The notes: generated from the sequence alone by a model not told the origin. Counted from the stretch's first letter, positions 22,929-31,361 are shown. The stretch is DNA of 37,017 nt from Nocardia brasiliensis IFM 10847 (GCF_000710915.1 NZ_BAUA01000019.1:1-37017), one strand, 5' to 3'. A program made the numbers and translations.

Positions 22929-23069
22929 TCAGGGCGAGTAGAAGTCGTGGGCAGCTCGTTCCAAGGCGGCGAGCCGGGCGTCGGCATGGCCGTGCCAACG
23001 CGTTTCGAAGCCGGATCGCTGTTTGGGCCGGACCGAATCCGGTGCCGCGACGAAGAATTCCTCCAACAC
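22929..23069 (-). CDS. Possible small gene or gene remnant before the DUF4192 gene
   Basis: A minus-strand frame with strongly G/C-biased third positions reads VLEEFFVAAPDSVRPKQRSG and continues RWHGHADARLAALERAAHDF to a TGA at 22929. The frame is open to about 23160 (including WCDFRWV), but only the GTG at 23069 offers a start and it lacks a ribosome binding site. It looks like the C-terminus of a real protein, perhaps truncated. Confidence 0.3.
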   Translation of the reverse strand: MLEEFFVAAPDSVRPKQRSGFETRWHGHADARLAALERAAHDFYSP

Positions 23070-23178
23070 CCATCGGAAGTCGCACCAGACGGGAGGAGCT
23101 GATTGGGGCGGCGCGGTGACACGGGCCGGTCGCGTTAGAGGTCTCTGACGAATCTTATTGATTTACGGGGGCTTTGAC

Positions 23179-23364
23179 GTGCGCGTGGCCACCGTCGACG
23201 ACTGGAAGTTGGCGAGGGTTCCAGTCCATGACGCCTTCAGCAAATTCATCGAACTGGTACGGCAGGATTTGAAGCTGCCGCCAGTTCCGGTCAGCTACCT
23301 CGACCACTACCCACCACCTCAGGTAGCGACGCAAGACGGACGGCAAGCTGACCGCACTGCTTAG
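23179..23364 (+). CDS. Small hypothetical protein
   Basis: A 61-residue frame starting at the GTG at 23179 with GGGGG about seven bases upstream; a TTG at 23158 is an alternative. The sequence VDDWKLARVPVHDAFSKFIE, then LVRQDLKLPPVPVSYLDHYP, looks protein-like and third positions are G/C-rich. It lies on the opposite strand from its neighbours. An antisense frame (23155-23436) is open too but looks less natural. No family is recognised. Confidence 0.4.
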   Translation: MRVATVDDWKLARVPVHDAFSKFIELVRQDLKLPPVPVSYLDHYPPPQVATQDGRQADRTA

Positions 23365-23466
23365 TCTGCATCGACGCGGGCGCGGTATATTCTTCAGAAT
23401 TCGCCCGCAATTCTCACTGCGGCAGCCTGACATCATCTAAATATCTACCTTTGGCAGGCAAGATGC

Positions 23467-24897
23467 TCAGTCGTCACTCCAACCTTCTGTCGCGGCCGGC
23501 AGCTCCGACAGAAGTTCATACTGTTGCTCACTCGACATATCCAAAAGCGTGAACCACGCAGCTATCAACAAATCCCGCACCGGGAACATTGCCTTCGTCT
23601 TGCCGAATGCCACGTTGTCAACGAAGTCCAAATGAAGTCGCTTGCCGCCGCGCAGATTGACGATCGCCGACGATACAGCCGCCGTCAACCCAAGCATGCG
23701 TCCAATCTCACTCAACGCTGTATCTGATGTGAGGTCGGCGTCTTCGCGCGAAGAATAGCTTAACGTTCCTTGACGGTTGTCCGACTCTACCTGCACCAGC
23801 GGGAGTTGAGCTGCTTTGCAGCGTTCAACCACCTTGTTAATAGTTGGCATTACCTCCGGTTCGTCGTATATATCATCACCTGTGCCGGGCGCGGATGCGA
23901 GCCAACTCTGAAAGCCGCCACCCCTCAGCGACAAAATACCGTTGTCGACTTGCCACATATAAGGATCGCTAGCCTGGTCGGATCGCACAGTTCGTCGGAC
24001 GGTGCATTGACGGCTGCGGAGATTCTTCAGTGCGTATGGAACTAGCAGCTGCAGAGCAGGCTGTTGCCCAACAAGGTGAAGCCCTGTAAATGAGTCCACA
24101 TCGACGCTACCTCCGACGCGGGTCCAGAACTCTTCTGATTCTGCTGACACCATGCGTATGAGCTCGTACAGCAACGGTGCCGGAAGCTTGTCACCAAGTG
24201 ATGTGACCCCGCCGGGAAACTCCATTACAGACGCCCCACTACTAACCCAGGCCGCCTCTAGGAGATGCGAAAACTGGGTGGCAGACGCAGGATTAAGCAG
24301 CTGCTCAACGGTCGCAAGGGCTTGAAGTGTCAGCTCTCGATCAGCCAGAAGCGCACCCTGGAAGCCCGACTCGATGACTTCGGCCGACCTCGTAGCTGTG
24401 TCATCTTCTATGAGGCCCTGGCCACCCCGTACTACGTACGATGAGATCAGCTGCCCGGTCTGTCGAGTGCTCGCGATGCCGCGGAACTTCCGGATTGCCG
24501 GAATGCTGCTGACTAGCGAGTGAGACCGTGTCGCTGCCTCGTCGAGAGCCTGCGCCTCGGGGGCTTCAACGCCATCGGCGTGGGAAGCCGACTCCAGATC
24601 ACTCAAGTACAGGAAGACTGGTTCCTTATCGCGGAGAGAAGTGACGTCCTCCTGCAGCTCGTCCAAATAGGATGAAGACCTCAGATAGACAAACCGGTGA
24701 TCTCGGCTGCTGCGTTTCGGCCACTCCAGGACGAAATCGGGCAAGTACGAGTGGTTGAAGTTGGGCATGGTGATAACTCGCGTGTCCGGATCAGCTTCAG
24801 TCAAGGCGTCCACGGCGATGCGCTTCAAGTCCCGGATTGAGTCTGATGAATCAGACAGGGAGCCCGCCATCTCGATCACTTCTTGCTCGTTAGTCAT
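23467..24897 (-). CDS. Unknown 476-residue protein of a candidate defence pair
   Basis: The ATG at 24897 overlaps the stop of the nuclease-like gene (ATGA), which favours it over the in-frame GTG at 24909. The N-terminal part has MPNFNHSYLPDFVLEWPKRS and RDHRFVYLRSSSYLDEL (about residues 44-80), a strand pattern that might be a degenerate nuclease or recognition fold. The middle is helical (ALLADRELTLQALATVEQLL). The C-terminal part has KRLHLDFVDNVAFGKTKAMF, then PVRDLLIAAWFTLLDMS. The DNA is visibly less GC-rich than the flanks, suggesting separate acquisition. No known family is recognised. Coupling to a PD-(D/E)xK-like protein suggests phage defence or restriction. Confidence 0.7.
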   Translation of the reverse strand: MTNEQEVIEMAGSLSDSSDSIRDLKRIAVDALTEADPDTRVITMPNFNHSYLPDFVLEWPKRSSRDHRFVYLRSSSYLDELQEDVTSLRDKEPVFLYLSDLESASHADGVEAPEAQALDEAATRSHSLVSSIPAIRKFRGIASTRQTGQLISSYVVRGGQGLIEDDTATRSAEVIESGFQGALLADRELTLQALATVEQLLNPASATQFSHLLEAAWVSSGASVMEFPGGVTSLGDKLPAPLLYELIRMVSAESEEFWTRVGGSVDVDSFTGLHLVGQQPALQLLVPYALKNLRSRQCTVRRTVRSDQASDPYMWQVDNGILSLRGGGFQSWLASAPGTGDDIYDEPEVMPTINKVVERCKAAQLPLVQVESDNRQGTLSYSSREDADLTSDTALSEIGRMLGLTAAVSSAIVNLRGGKRLHLDFVDNVAFGKTKAMFPVRDLLIAAWFTLLDMSSEQQYELLSELPAATEGWSDD

Positions 24898-25505
24898 TTG
24901 CCTGCCCACCCGTTCCTGATAATATCCTGCTCAATAATGCTGTGGTGGTTTGCGGTCAAGACCAGGTGCTCTATCTGCTTCTCGGATAGCACGAGCATCC
25001 ACAGACGCTCCGAGACCGCGCAAACAATTTCTTGAGAAATCACTGCGATCGGGTCTTCACCTTCGCAAAAGTTGACATCGGGATTATCCAGAACCGACTT
25101 TCGAACCTTCTCTTTGGAAGCCAGCTGATCCCACGTCGTGACATTGAACGGAGCGTAGGTTATCCAAAAGAAGTTGTCGCCAAGAAGGTGGTTGGTGGCA
25201 GCCGCTCTGTAACAGTGGGCAAGAAACGCCGAGTAATGATTTCCTTGGTCGGATGAGTCTTTATAGTTTTTACACTCCGCCAAAAACGTCTGGCCATCGA
25301 TATCCTCTCCCCTGAGGTACCCGCCAAGGTCGAACGAGAAGTCTTTGCTCTGCCCGACAGGGCGGGCCTTGTCCAGCGTTAACTTTGGAATCGCAACTTT
25401 GTCAGGATTGACCCAGGTGACGTTGACCCGCGTCGAGCGCTCCAGCCACTTTTTCGCCAGTCGCGCTCCCTCGCGGCCCTTTTCCTGCGATGCCTCGCCC
25501 GACAC
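24894..25505 (-). CDS. PD-(D/E)xK-like nuclease of a candidate defence pair
   Basis: A 203-residue protein starting at the GTG at 25505, with AAAGGTG about five bases upstream. An N-terminal helix rich in Glu and Lys (EKGREGARLAKKWLE) is followed by FSFDLGGYLRG and TFLAECKNYKD. D59, E77 and K79 fit the D...ExK catalytic pattern of restriction-type and Mrr-like nucleases. Later parts (FLAHCYRAAATNHLLGDNFF, AVSERLWMLVLSEKQIEHLV) are helical and may contact DNA or the partner. It overlaps the 476-residue gene by four bases. GC content is low for the window. A two-gene restriction or abortive-infection system is likely but unproven. Confidence 0.65.
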   Translation of the reverse strand: MSGEASQEKGREGARLAKKWLERSTRVNVTWVNPDKVAIPKLTLDKARPVGQSKDFSFDLGGYLRGEDIDGQTFLAECKNYKDSSDQGNHYSAFLAHCYRAAATNHLLGDNFFWITYAPFNVTTWDQLASKEKVRKSVLDNPDVNFCEGEDPIAVISQEIVCAVSERLWMLVLSEKQIEHLVLTANHHSIIEQDIIRNGWAGK

Positions 25506-25746
25506 TCGTCACCTTTCCGAACATGATACAAAGATACCTGTCGGTTCGTTCTCTGTTGCAGCTGTCCAATTAGCGGAAGGCACCCCGCCCCCTCACCTGT
25601 ATTGTGTCACGGCCAACCAGGATTCGAAGCAGGGCGAGAGCGAGCCTAGGCCGTCCTAGCCAGGGAGTACTGCACTTCCGGACGGCAGCAACCCATCTGT
25701 TACATCGCCTGGAATTTCAACCGTTGGCGGTCCGCCACGACTTTGA

Positions 25747-25908
25747 GACCCTACATCTGACCCGGTCGTCGTCGGCGAGTACGAGCCGCCTGATGTCGGT
25801 CGGCCGCTGATGGACCCCGGGCTTCGGCTCCTCGACAAGGGCGCGGTTGGGGTCGCCATCAACGCCAACTTCGACGACACGGAACACGCTGACGCCGCCT
25901 TGACCTAA
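25747..25908 (+). pseudogene. Remnant of a plus-strand gene
   Basis: After an in-frame TGA at 25744, the plus frame reads EYEPPDVGRPLMDPGLRLLD, then KGAVGVAINANFDDTEHADA, to a TAA at 25908, with third positions almost all G or C. Immediately upstream a different frame looks coding (THLLHRLEFQPLAVRHDFET). This is best read as the 3' end of a decayed gene. The only internal start is an ATG at 25810. The family is not recognised. Confidence 0.35.
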
Positions 25909-26262
25909 GCGGACCTTGGAGCCATTTCCGGTCGTCGTGCTGCCGTCACCATGATCGGTTCGCTTGACAGATATGGAACCTGTTCTCGCGGAGGGTTGCC
26001 GTACTGCCAGTTGCCCCACGACTGGCAGCATGGCGTGTCTCGCAATGAGTGACGAACGGGACACGCCGTGCGGTCGCCCGCTACTTCCGGTTCCGGAATA
26101 TCCGAAGTTGGCGGCACGCGGAAAAGTGATCGACGGCTCGGTCAGCCACACTCGAGTGTGCTCGCCGTCATCGTCCGGAGAGACGCCAAGGTGGCGACCG
26201 AGTTCTGTGAGGAGCTGCGATGCCGCCGCGCGAGTGCCGCGATAGATCGTCTCGACCGAACG
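25909..26262. other. Degenerate stretch with a small hairpin
   Basis: A hairpin of eight base pairs (CTGCCAGT, nine-base loop, ACTGGCAG at 26004-26028) is followed by a plus frame starting MSDERDTPCGRPLLPVPEYP at 26045. After HTRV, coding character seems to move to another frame (LAVIVRRDAKVATEFCEELR). This suggests a frameshifted small gene, but no start or family can be fixed. Confidence 0.3.
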
Positions 26263-26797
26263 TCACGCCGTCGCGGGACGGCTATAGCAGCGCCGCACCC
26301 GATACACCGCCCACCCGCAGCGATCGAGTGCAGCCGCCGCGAGCGCCAGGACATGGTCGGCGCCATCGCGGCGCAGCCGATCCGCCAACGACTTGCCAGG
26401 CCCGAACAGCCCGGAATTGCGATTCAGCGCAAGGGCGACGTACTCGTCGACCAGATGCTCGAACGCCTCGGCCGGCGCCGCGATATACCGTTCGAGCTGC
26501 TCAGGCCAGCTGGGCACCGACACGAAACAGCATTGGCGGCAACACGATTTCGGCCACCACACACCGAACAGCCCGAACAGATAGCCTTGGCAGTGGGCCC
26601 GGGACCAGCCTGCCTCGTGCAACGGGTAGATCGGGCGGCGCTGCCCGCCCATCGTGACCGAGGAATCCTTTCCGATCCGACCGGACTCATCGGCGTTGAA
26701 CCCCACCGCATGCAAACCTGATCGCCCGCTCCCGCAGCAGCGTCTGATCGTCGAAAAGTGAAGGGAGAGGGAATAATCCATCACACTGTCGGAGCAT
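26263..26797 (-). pseudogene. Hypothetical gene with an apparent frameshift near its start
   Basis: The best ribosome binding site (AGGAG, six bases) precedes the ATG at 26797, giving MLRQCDGLFPLPSLFDDQTL, then LRERAIRFA, but that frame stops at about 26687. From about 26715 the coding-like frame is another one (NADESGRIGKDSSVTMGGQR), which runs through GWSRAHCQGYLFGLFGVWWP, KSCCRQCCFVSVPSWPEQLE and ALAAAALDRCGWAVYRVRRC to a stop at 26263. An ATG at 26784 in the second frame would give an intact 173-residue protein but lacks a ribosome binding site and starts with unlikely sequence. The cysteine cluster CCRQCC and many Trp are notable. The family is unknown. Confidence 0.45.
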
Positions 26798-26847
26798 CGG
26801 GAACTCCTCTCGGCAGGCAGGCGGCGGTGGGGGATCTGTCACCGGCT

Positions 26848-27088
26848 TTATTGGGTAGGTGTGGCGAGATCTATCCCGAGTGCGGTGGCGGCCTGAAAAT
26901 CGCGGTGGGCGAGAAGGCGGATCCTTTCCGGGCGTCCACCGATGGCGAGGGATTGTTCGAGCGGCAGGGCATGGGGGTGGTGCGGGTCTGCGGTCCGTGC
27001 TACCGGCCAGGAGACCGTCGCCGTGGGTGTAGGCGCTGTAGGCGAGCAAGGTGGCGGCGGCAGCACGGTCCCGACTCGGACGTTCGGC
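26848..27088 (-). pseudogene. Frameshifted 3' remnant of a DUF4192 gene
   Basis: The minus strand encodes DRAAAATLLAYSAYTHGDGL, matching ERAAPAALLGYSAYLRGDGV of the intact DUF4192 protein at 21741-22805. After a one-base shift the match continues: ADPHHPHALPLEQSLAIGG, then HRDFQAATALGIDLATP, against the end of the same protein. Upstream of 27088 the frame is closed by a TAG and no further similarity is seen, so only about the last 75 codons remain. It is a decayed second copy. Confidence 0.7.
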
Positions 27089-27174
27089 CTACTCGTCAGG
27101 AAGGGCGGCGGCCCGTGGGTCGGTATCCTGGTGGACGGGAGAATCAGGTGGACGGGACGATGAGGAGTTCCGCC

Positions 27175-27693
27175 ATGCCGAATTCAGGACCGCGGCCGTC
27201 ACCACGTCCAGCCCGCCACTCCGAGGTGCCCGACCGTATGAAACGAAACCGCGAGCGGGTGGAACAACGTCGGGCTCGCGCTCGGCAACGTGAGAGGGCC
27301 ATCACCACAGCGGTGAAGCGATACGTCGCAGCCTGGGTTGCCATCGAGGAGTGCGAGAGCAAACGCGACCGCGACCTCGAGACCTACCGCCAGCAGATCC
27401 AGCAGCTGAAAACCCGCGCAGACGAGGAACTTGCTCGATACCGCGCCGAGCAAGCCGCGGCCGCCGCCGTCCTTCGCGAAGAAGGTCAAACCGACGACGA
27501 CGTCGCCGAGCTGCTGGAAATCACGCCTCGGCAAGCACGGCAACTGATCTCGGCCGCTCGGACTACTACCAACGAGAGTGGATCTCCTGACAGCAGCGTC
27601 GACCACGCGAGACGCAAAGTTCCTCTCGGAGGTGCCTCGGGTGAGCCAGCGTCCGAGTCGAGCGGTCGGGCTGACCCTGGCGACGGGCGGTAA
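27175..27693 (+). CDS. Coiled-coil protein with a helix-turn-helix-like C-terminus
   Basis: A 172-residue protein starting MPNSGPRPSPRPARHSE, with AGGAG about seven bases before the ATG at 27175. Residues about 25-95 are highly charged and helical (ERVEQRRARARQRERAITTA, YRQQIQQLKTRADEELARYR), a probable coiled coil. Residues about 98-128 (EEGQTDDDVAELLEITPRQA, then RQLISAA) have the pattern of a sigma-region-4 or HTH motif. The tail is disordered. This layout suits a small DNA-binding protein. Its start lies close to the broken end of the DUF4192 remnant. Confidence 0.65.
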   Translation: MPNSGPRPSPRPARHSEVPDRMKRNRERVEQRRARARQRERAITTAVKRYVAAWVAIEECESKRDRDLETYRQQIQQLKTRADEELARYRAEQAAAAAVLREEGQTDDDVAELLEITPRQARQLISAARTTTNESGSPDSSVDHARRKVPLGGASGEPASESSGRADPGDGR

Positions 27694-27731
27694 GTGACCT
27701 CTGACCACCGAAATCTCGGCTTTGCGTGCTC

Positions 27732-27753
27732 TGCCGGAGGCCGCTATCCGGCA
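27732..27753. terminator. Hairpin between convergent genes
   Basis: TGCCGGA (27732-27738) pairs with TCCGGCA (27747-27753) over an eight-base loop, in the 70-base gap between convergent genes ending at 27693 and 27764. No U-run is seen on either side, so it is a possible bidirectional transcript end. Confidence 0.4.
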
Positions 27754-27763
27754 GGCAGGTACC

Positions 27764-28369
27764 TCACGTGTTGACGTAGCCCCCGGCGTTCCATACGTGC
27801 CAGCGAAAATGCTCGGGCAGGAGCGCTTGCTGTGCGGGGATGTTCGGGGCTGGAGATATGGGCCAAAACGCTACGCCGCATGGATGGCAGTACAAGCCTG
27901 AACTCCATACTGGATAGGCAGCATTGCGGCCTCGGATGACTCTGCTGTTGAAGCGATTTCTGCCGATCACAACGCAGAGGATAAGGATCGATGGCATAGC
28001 CAAGATGCCGAGCACGAATGCTGCGGCGAAGAGTGTGGGAGCCAGGCCGACCGGGTCCGGCTGTTGGATGCCCAGTGCCAGTATGGGTATCGCGAGGAGA
28101 TCTGGGAGCAGCAGCACCAGTGCGATAGCGATGAGCCGTCCTACGGGGCGCAGGGCGGGTGCGGGCGAGAGGCTTTGGGCCAATGCCGTCGTGTGTGTGC
28201 GCTGGACGGTCGTTGTGCCCATGATCGGCACCAAGCCAGCCGAGGTGACTCCTACGCCGGTGGTGAAGTTGGTGCCGTAGCTGGTTGATACCCCTTCGGC
28301 GTGTGCCGCAGGCACACGCTGGACTCCGTGATCACGCCCGCAACTGGGGCAGGTCATGTCGATCTCCAT
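27764..28369 (-). CDS. Membrane protein with cysteine pairs at both ends
   Basis: A 201-residue protein starting MEIDMTCPSCGRDHGVQRV at 28369 with a GGGGTG motif upstream. The CPSC pair near the N-terminus and CHPC near the C-terminus (SGLYCHPCGVAFWP) could join in one zinc site on the cytoplasmic side. Two hydrophobic hairpin segments lie between them: LIAIALVLLLPDLLAIPIL and LFAAAFVLGILAMPSILILC. The frame extends upstream to 28468, but without a start signal. The function is unknown; it may be a stress- or phage-related membrane protein. Confidence 0.65.
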   Translation of the reverse strand: MEIDMTCPSCGRDHGVQRVPAAHAEGVSTSYGTNFTTGVGVTSAGLVPIMGTTTVQRTHTTALAQSLSPAPALRPVGRLIAIALVLLLPDLLAIPILALGIQQPDPVGLAPTLFAAAFVLGILAMPSILILCVVIGRNRFNSRVIRGRNAAYPVWSSGLYCHPCGVAFWPISPAPNIPAQQALLPEHFRWHVWNAGGYVNT

Positions 28370-28766
28370 ACGAGCACCCCAATCCCCAGCAGCGGGCTGG
28401 TTCGGATCATGCGTGGTGTTGGCGGGATTCCGAGATACGAAGCGGCGGCTCTTGGTGATATGAAACACCTTTCACCGGTACGTGTCGAGGGACTGTGCGA
28501 GTTCTTCCGCCAGAATGTGTGTGCACTAGGGCTCCTTGCTCGGCGCAAATCGGTGATTTGCCAGGGCGGACTTGAGATGACGTGCACGGCGCCCGGCTGA
28601 GGATATTGGCGGACCAGTCGTGGCCGGCACCTCATCGCCCGTCTGCATCAAGAGGCAGAACGACTTGACGCTTGCCGGCTTGATAACGCCCGCGAGTTCG
28701 ACCTCGGCCCAGCCGACTGGCGCATCCGTCTGCCTTCGTTGTCGGTGGCCTGCTAGGTTCGCGGGC
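28370..28766. other. Divergent intergenic stretch without a supported gene
   Basis: About 400 bases between the membrane protein and the glycosyltransferase, which point away from each other, so both promoters should be here. A minus-strand frame (28526-28810) overlaps the glycosyltransferase start and has no clear ribosome binding site. TTGACG near 28664 could be a -35 element, but no well-spaced -10 was found. Confidence 0.4.
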
Positions 28767-29633
28767 ATGCCCGCACGTGATGAGAAGTCGGTCGGTCTTG
28801 TCCTGGTCACTTATGGCAGCAGTGAGGATCTTCCGCCGTTCCTGGAATCGCTGCCGTCTTCGGTTGAGCCGCTGTCACTGCGGGTCGTTGCGGTCGATAA
28901 CGCGTCGACTGATGACGGGCCCGAGATCTGCGAGGCGTTCGGGGCGACGGTCATCCGGAACCGGGTCAATGTCGGTTTGACTCGTGCGATCAATCAGGGT
29001 GCCCGGGAGTTGGACACTGAGTGGTTGTTGATTGCGAATCCGGACACGCGGATGACGCCGGGGGCGATCGCGGCGTTGGTCGAGACGGCGCGTTCTGATG
29101 ACCGGATCGGGGTGATCGGTCCACGGGTGTCGCGGTTGGATGGTTCTGCGTATCCGACCGGTCGCCGGTTCCCCTCGATCGGTATCGGGATCGCTCATGC
29201 CCTGCTGGGTTCGGTGTGGCCCGCTAATCCCGCGACCCGCGCTTACTTCGGCAATCCGGTGACCGCGGTGAGTGATGTCGACTGGATCTCGGGTTGCTTC
29301 ATGCTGTTTCGGCGGGAGGCGTTCGATGCCGTCGGTGGCTATGACGAGCGCTACTTCATGTATTTCGAAGAAACTAAGATCGCGCTGGACTTGCACCGCG
29401 CCGGGTGGCGAGTGGTCCTCGACCCTGACGTAGAAATCTTGCACCGCGAGGGAGGCAGTACGCGGCATGCACCGTTCCGGAAGGTGCGTAACCATCATCG
29501 CAGCGCGTTGCGGTTCTACATCGACTACAACCGGCGCAGTCCGTGGATCGTGCTGACGCCTCTGGTAGCGCTCGGGTTGGTGGGGCGTGGGGCGGTGTCG
29601 GTGTTGCGGACCGCGTTGGCGCGCGGGCGTTGA
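28767..29633 (+). CDS. Family 2 glycosyltransferase (rhamnosyltransferase-like)
   Basis: A 288-residue GT-A-fold enzyme that should transfer a sugar from a nucleotide donor. Motifs are VGLVLVTYGSSEDLPPFL (9-26), VVAVDNASTDDGPE (40-53) for nucleotide binding, NVGLTRAINQGA (68-79), the metal site IANPDTRMTPGA (89-100), and GGYDERYFMYFEETKIALDL, then HRAGW, which contains the acidic catalytic region of this subfamily. The last 40 residues have a hydrophobic stretch (WIVLTPLVALGLVGRGAVSV) that may sit at the membrane. No good ribosome binding site precedes the ATG at 28767. The stop lies one base from the convergent methyltransferase stop. RmlA/RmlB-like neighbours may supply its donor sugar. Confidence 0.85.
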   Translation: MPARDEKSVGLVLVTYGSSEDLPPFLESLPSSVEPLSLRVVAVDNASTDDGPEICEAFGATVIRNRVNVGLTRAINQGARELDTEWLLIANPDTRMTPGAIAALVETARSDDRIGVIGPRVSRLDGSAYPTGRRFPSIGIGIAHALLGSVWPANPATRAYFGNPVTAVSDVDWISGCFMLFRREAFDAVGGYDERYFMYFEETKIALDLHRAGWRVVLDPDVEILHREGGSTRHAPFRKVRNHHRSALRFYIDYNRRSPWIVLTPLVALGLVGRGAVSVLRTALARGR

Positions 29634-29634
29634 C

Positions 29635-30420
29635 TCACGGGTTGTCGGCGCAGACCGCGACAGCGACTCGTTTGGGTTCGATGATGTAGCCGTCACTGTG
29701 GTTTTCGCGTGCCCACTGGTTGATCTGCTGGAGGATCGTCTCCTGCTCGGCTGCGGTGGGGGTGTGGTCCCAGGTGGGGATGTTGGCGGCGAAGTAGTCG
29801 GCGTATTCGTCGACCGGTATGCGCAGTTCGCCGTCTAGGAAGTCGACGCTGAGCACATGCCAGTGCAGGGCGAGTGTCTGTTCGAGGTTCTCGGCGTTGA
29901 CATGGGTGGTGGTGAACTCGGGTTCGCCCCAACCGAATTCGTCGTGGATTCGGCACCGGTACCGGTAGGTGTGCGGGTAGGCGTAGAGCGAGTTGGCGGT
30001 GGCTACGTACATCCCGTGGTGGCGAAGTACCCGTCGTGCCTCGTTCATCGCGGCTGGTAGGTCGCCGAGGTGGCTCAGGGTGTGCAGGCAGGTGATGATG
30101 TCGAAGGTGTCGTCGGGGAAGGGCAGGTATTCGGCGTCGCCTGCGGCGTAGCGCTTGCTGGGGGTGTCGGGGATCGGCGGGCGCACGAGGTCGAGGCCGG
30201 AGAGCCGGCCGCGGTGCCCGAGGGCTGCGATGTGCTCGAGTAGATGTCCTGTGCCGCAGCCGATGTCGAGCAGGGCGAGTTCGTTCGGCAGGCCGCAGCG
30301 GGTGGTGATCGCGGCGTGCAGGTCGATCGGGATGCTGCTGTAGCGGGTGTGGATGTCGATCTTCGCGGCGAGGACGCTGCCGTCGTGGTAGGCGGCGCGG
30401 AATGCGTTCTTGTCTTTCAC
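29635..30420 (-). CDS. Class I SAM-dependent methyltransferase
   Basis: A 261-residue protein with a Rossmann methyltransferase core. Motif I is LLDIGCGTGHLLEHI (about residues 50-64), followed by an acidic end of strand 2 (LSGLDLVRPP), AAGDAEYLPFPDDTFDIITC for motifs II-III, and EARRVLRHHGMYVATANS for the later strands. The GTG start at 30420 overlaps the TGA of the dehydratase gene (GTGA); an ATG at 30432 is an alternative with a poorly placed ribosome binding site. The type is common for sugar or small-molecule O- or N-methylation. Co-translation with the RmlB-like gene suggests the substrate is the deoxysugar or the final product. Confidence 0.8.
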   Translation of the reverse strand: MKDKNAFRAAYHDGSVLAAKIDIHTRYSSIPIDLHAAITTRCGLPNELALLDIGCGTGHLLEHIAALGHRGRLSGLDLVRPPIPDTPSKRYAAGDAEYLPFPDDTFDIITCLHTLSHLGDLPAAMNEARRVLRHHGMYVATANSLYAYPHTYRYRCRIHDEFGWGEPEFTTTHVNAENLEQTLALHWHVLSVDFLDGELRIPVDEYADYFAANIPTWDHTPTAAEQETILQQINQWARENHSDGYIIEPKRVAVAVCADNP

Positions 30421-31361
30421 GGTCGCCACCATCCTTGGTGTGTGGTCATCCAAGTCACGGTGTCTGCGAGGCCGTCATCGAACGTTGTCGCGGGTTTCCA
30501 GCCGAGTTCGCGGCGAGCCTTGCTCGTATCTGTCCAGTAGCGGTGGTCGTGGCCGGGCCGGTCGGCGACGAAGCTGGTGGCGTCCTCAACAGCGATGCCC
30601 AGGTGTTCGGCGATGCGGCCGACGACCTCCAGCGTGGTCAGTTCGTGGTCTCCTCCGATCAGGTACGACTCGCCTGCGGCGCCGTGATCGAGTGCGGCGA
30701 GAAGCCCTGCGGCAGCGTCGGTGACGTGCAGCCAGGTGCGGGATTGCTGCCCGTTGCCGTATATCTGGGCGGGTTCGCCCCGGAGCAGCCGCACCACGGT
30801 GGCGGGGATGAGCTTTTCGGGATATTGCCAGCGACCGAAGAGGTTGCTGAAGTGACAGATCGTGGCGTCGAGGTCGTGAGTGGTGGTGTAGGCGCGTACG
30901 AGATGGTCCGCGGCAGCCTTGGTGGCGGCGTAGGGGTTGCGTGGCCGGTACGGCGTAGCCTCGGTGAATGGTTCATCGCTCGCTTCGCCGAATACCTCGT
31001 CGGTAGAGGCGTGCATTAGCCGTCGGCCGCCGAGAGCTCTCAGCGCGCGCAGCAGCACCGCCGTGCCGGTGATGTTGGTTTCGACGAACAGTGCGTCCTC
31101 GGCGATGGACGCATCGACGAATGTTTCTGCGGCAAGGTGGATCACGACTTCGCACTCGGTCACGAGTTCGGTGACCAATCCGGTGTCGAGCACGGTTCCT
31201 TCGACCACGGTGACTCGCTGCGAGGCCGGGAGAGCTCGCGGTATCGCGGTGTGGCGACAGTTGTCGAGCACGGTCACGGCCGTGACCCGGCGCTGGCGCA
31301 GGAGCTGCTCGACAACGTGCACCCCGAGGAATCCGGCGCCGCCGGTGACCAGCACTCTCAT
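30417..31361 (-). CDS. dTDP-glucose 4,6-dehydratase-like NAD(P)-dependent enzyme
   Basis: A 314-residue extended SDR enzyme of the RmlB type, expected to make an NDP-4-keto-6-deoxyhexose. Visible are the cofactor loop VTGGAGFLG (5-13), the active-site STDEVFGE (T120, D121, E122), the YxxxK pair Y144/K148 in NPYAATKAA, the substrate segment HFSNLFGRWQYPEKLIP, which parallels the SNNYGPYQFPEKLIP of RmlB, and VADRPGHDHRYWTD near the end. The TDE triad supports a dehydratase rather than a simple epimerase. The start at 31361 overlaps the stop of the radical SAM gene (ATGA). RmlC and RmlD equivalents are not in the window. Confidence 0.85.
   Translation of the reverse strand: MRVLVTGGAGFLGVHVVEQLLRQRRVTAVTVLDNCRHTAIPRALPASQRVTVVEGTVLDTGLVTELVTECEVVIHLAAETFVDASIAEDALFVETNITGTAVLLRALRALGGRRLMHASTDEVFGEASDEPFTEATPYRPRNPYAATKAAADHLVRAYTTTHDLDATICHFSNLFGRWQYPEKLIPATVVRLLRGEPAQIYGNGQQSRTWLHVTDAAAGLLAALDHGAAGESYLIGGDHELTTLEVVGRIAEHLGIAVEDATSFVADRPGHDHRYWTDTSKARRELGWKPATTFDDGLADTVTWMTTHQGWWRP

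Noticed and set aside
25717..26151. 144-residue minus-strand frame
   Set aside because: Parts look protein-like, but there is no start signal, and the plus strand has stronger third-position bias at 25747-25908.
30402..31019. 205-residue plus-strand frame opposite the dehydratase gene
   Set aside because: The minus strand encodes a full RmlB-type enzyme with all motifs, so the plus frame is a shadow.
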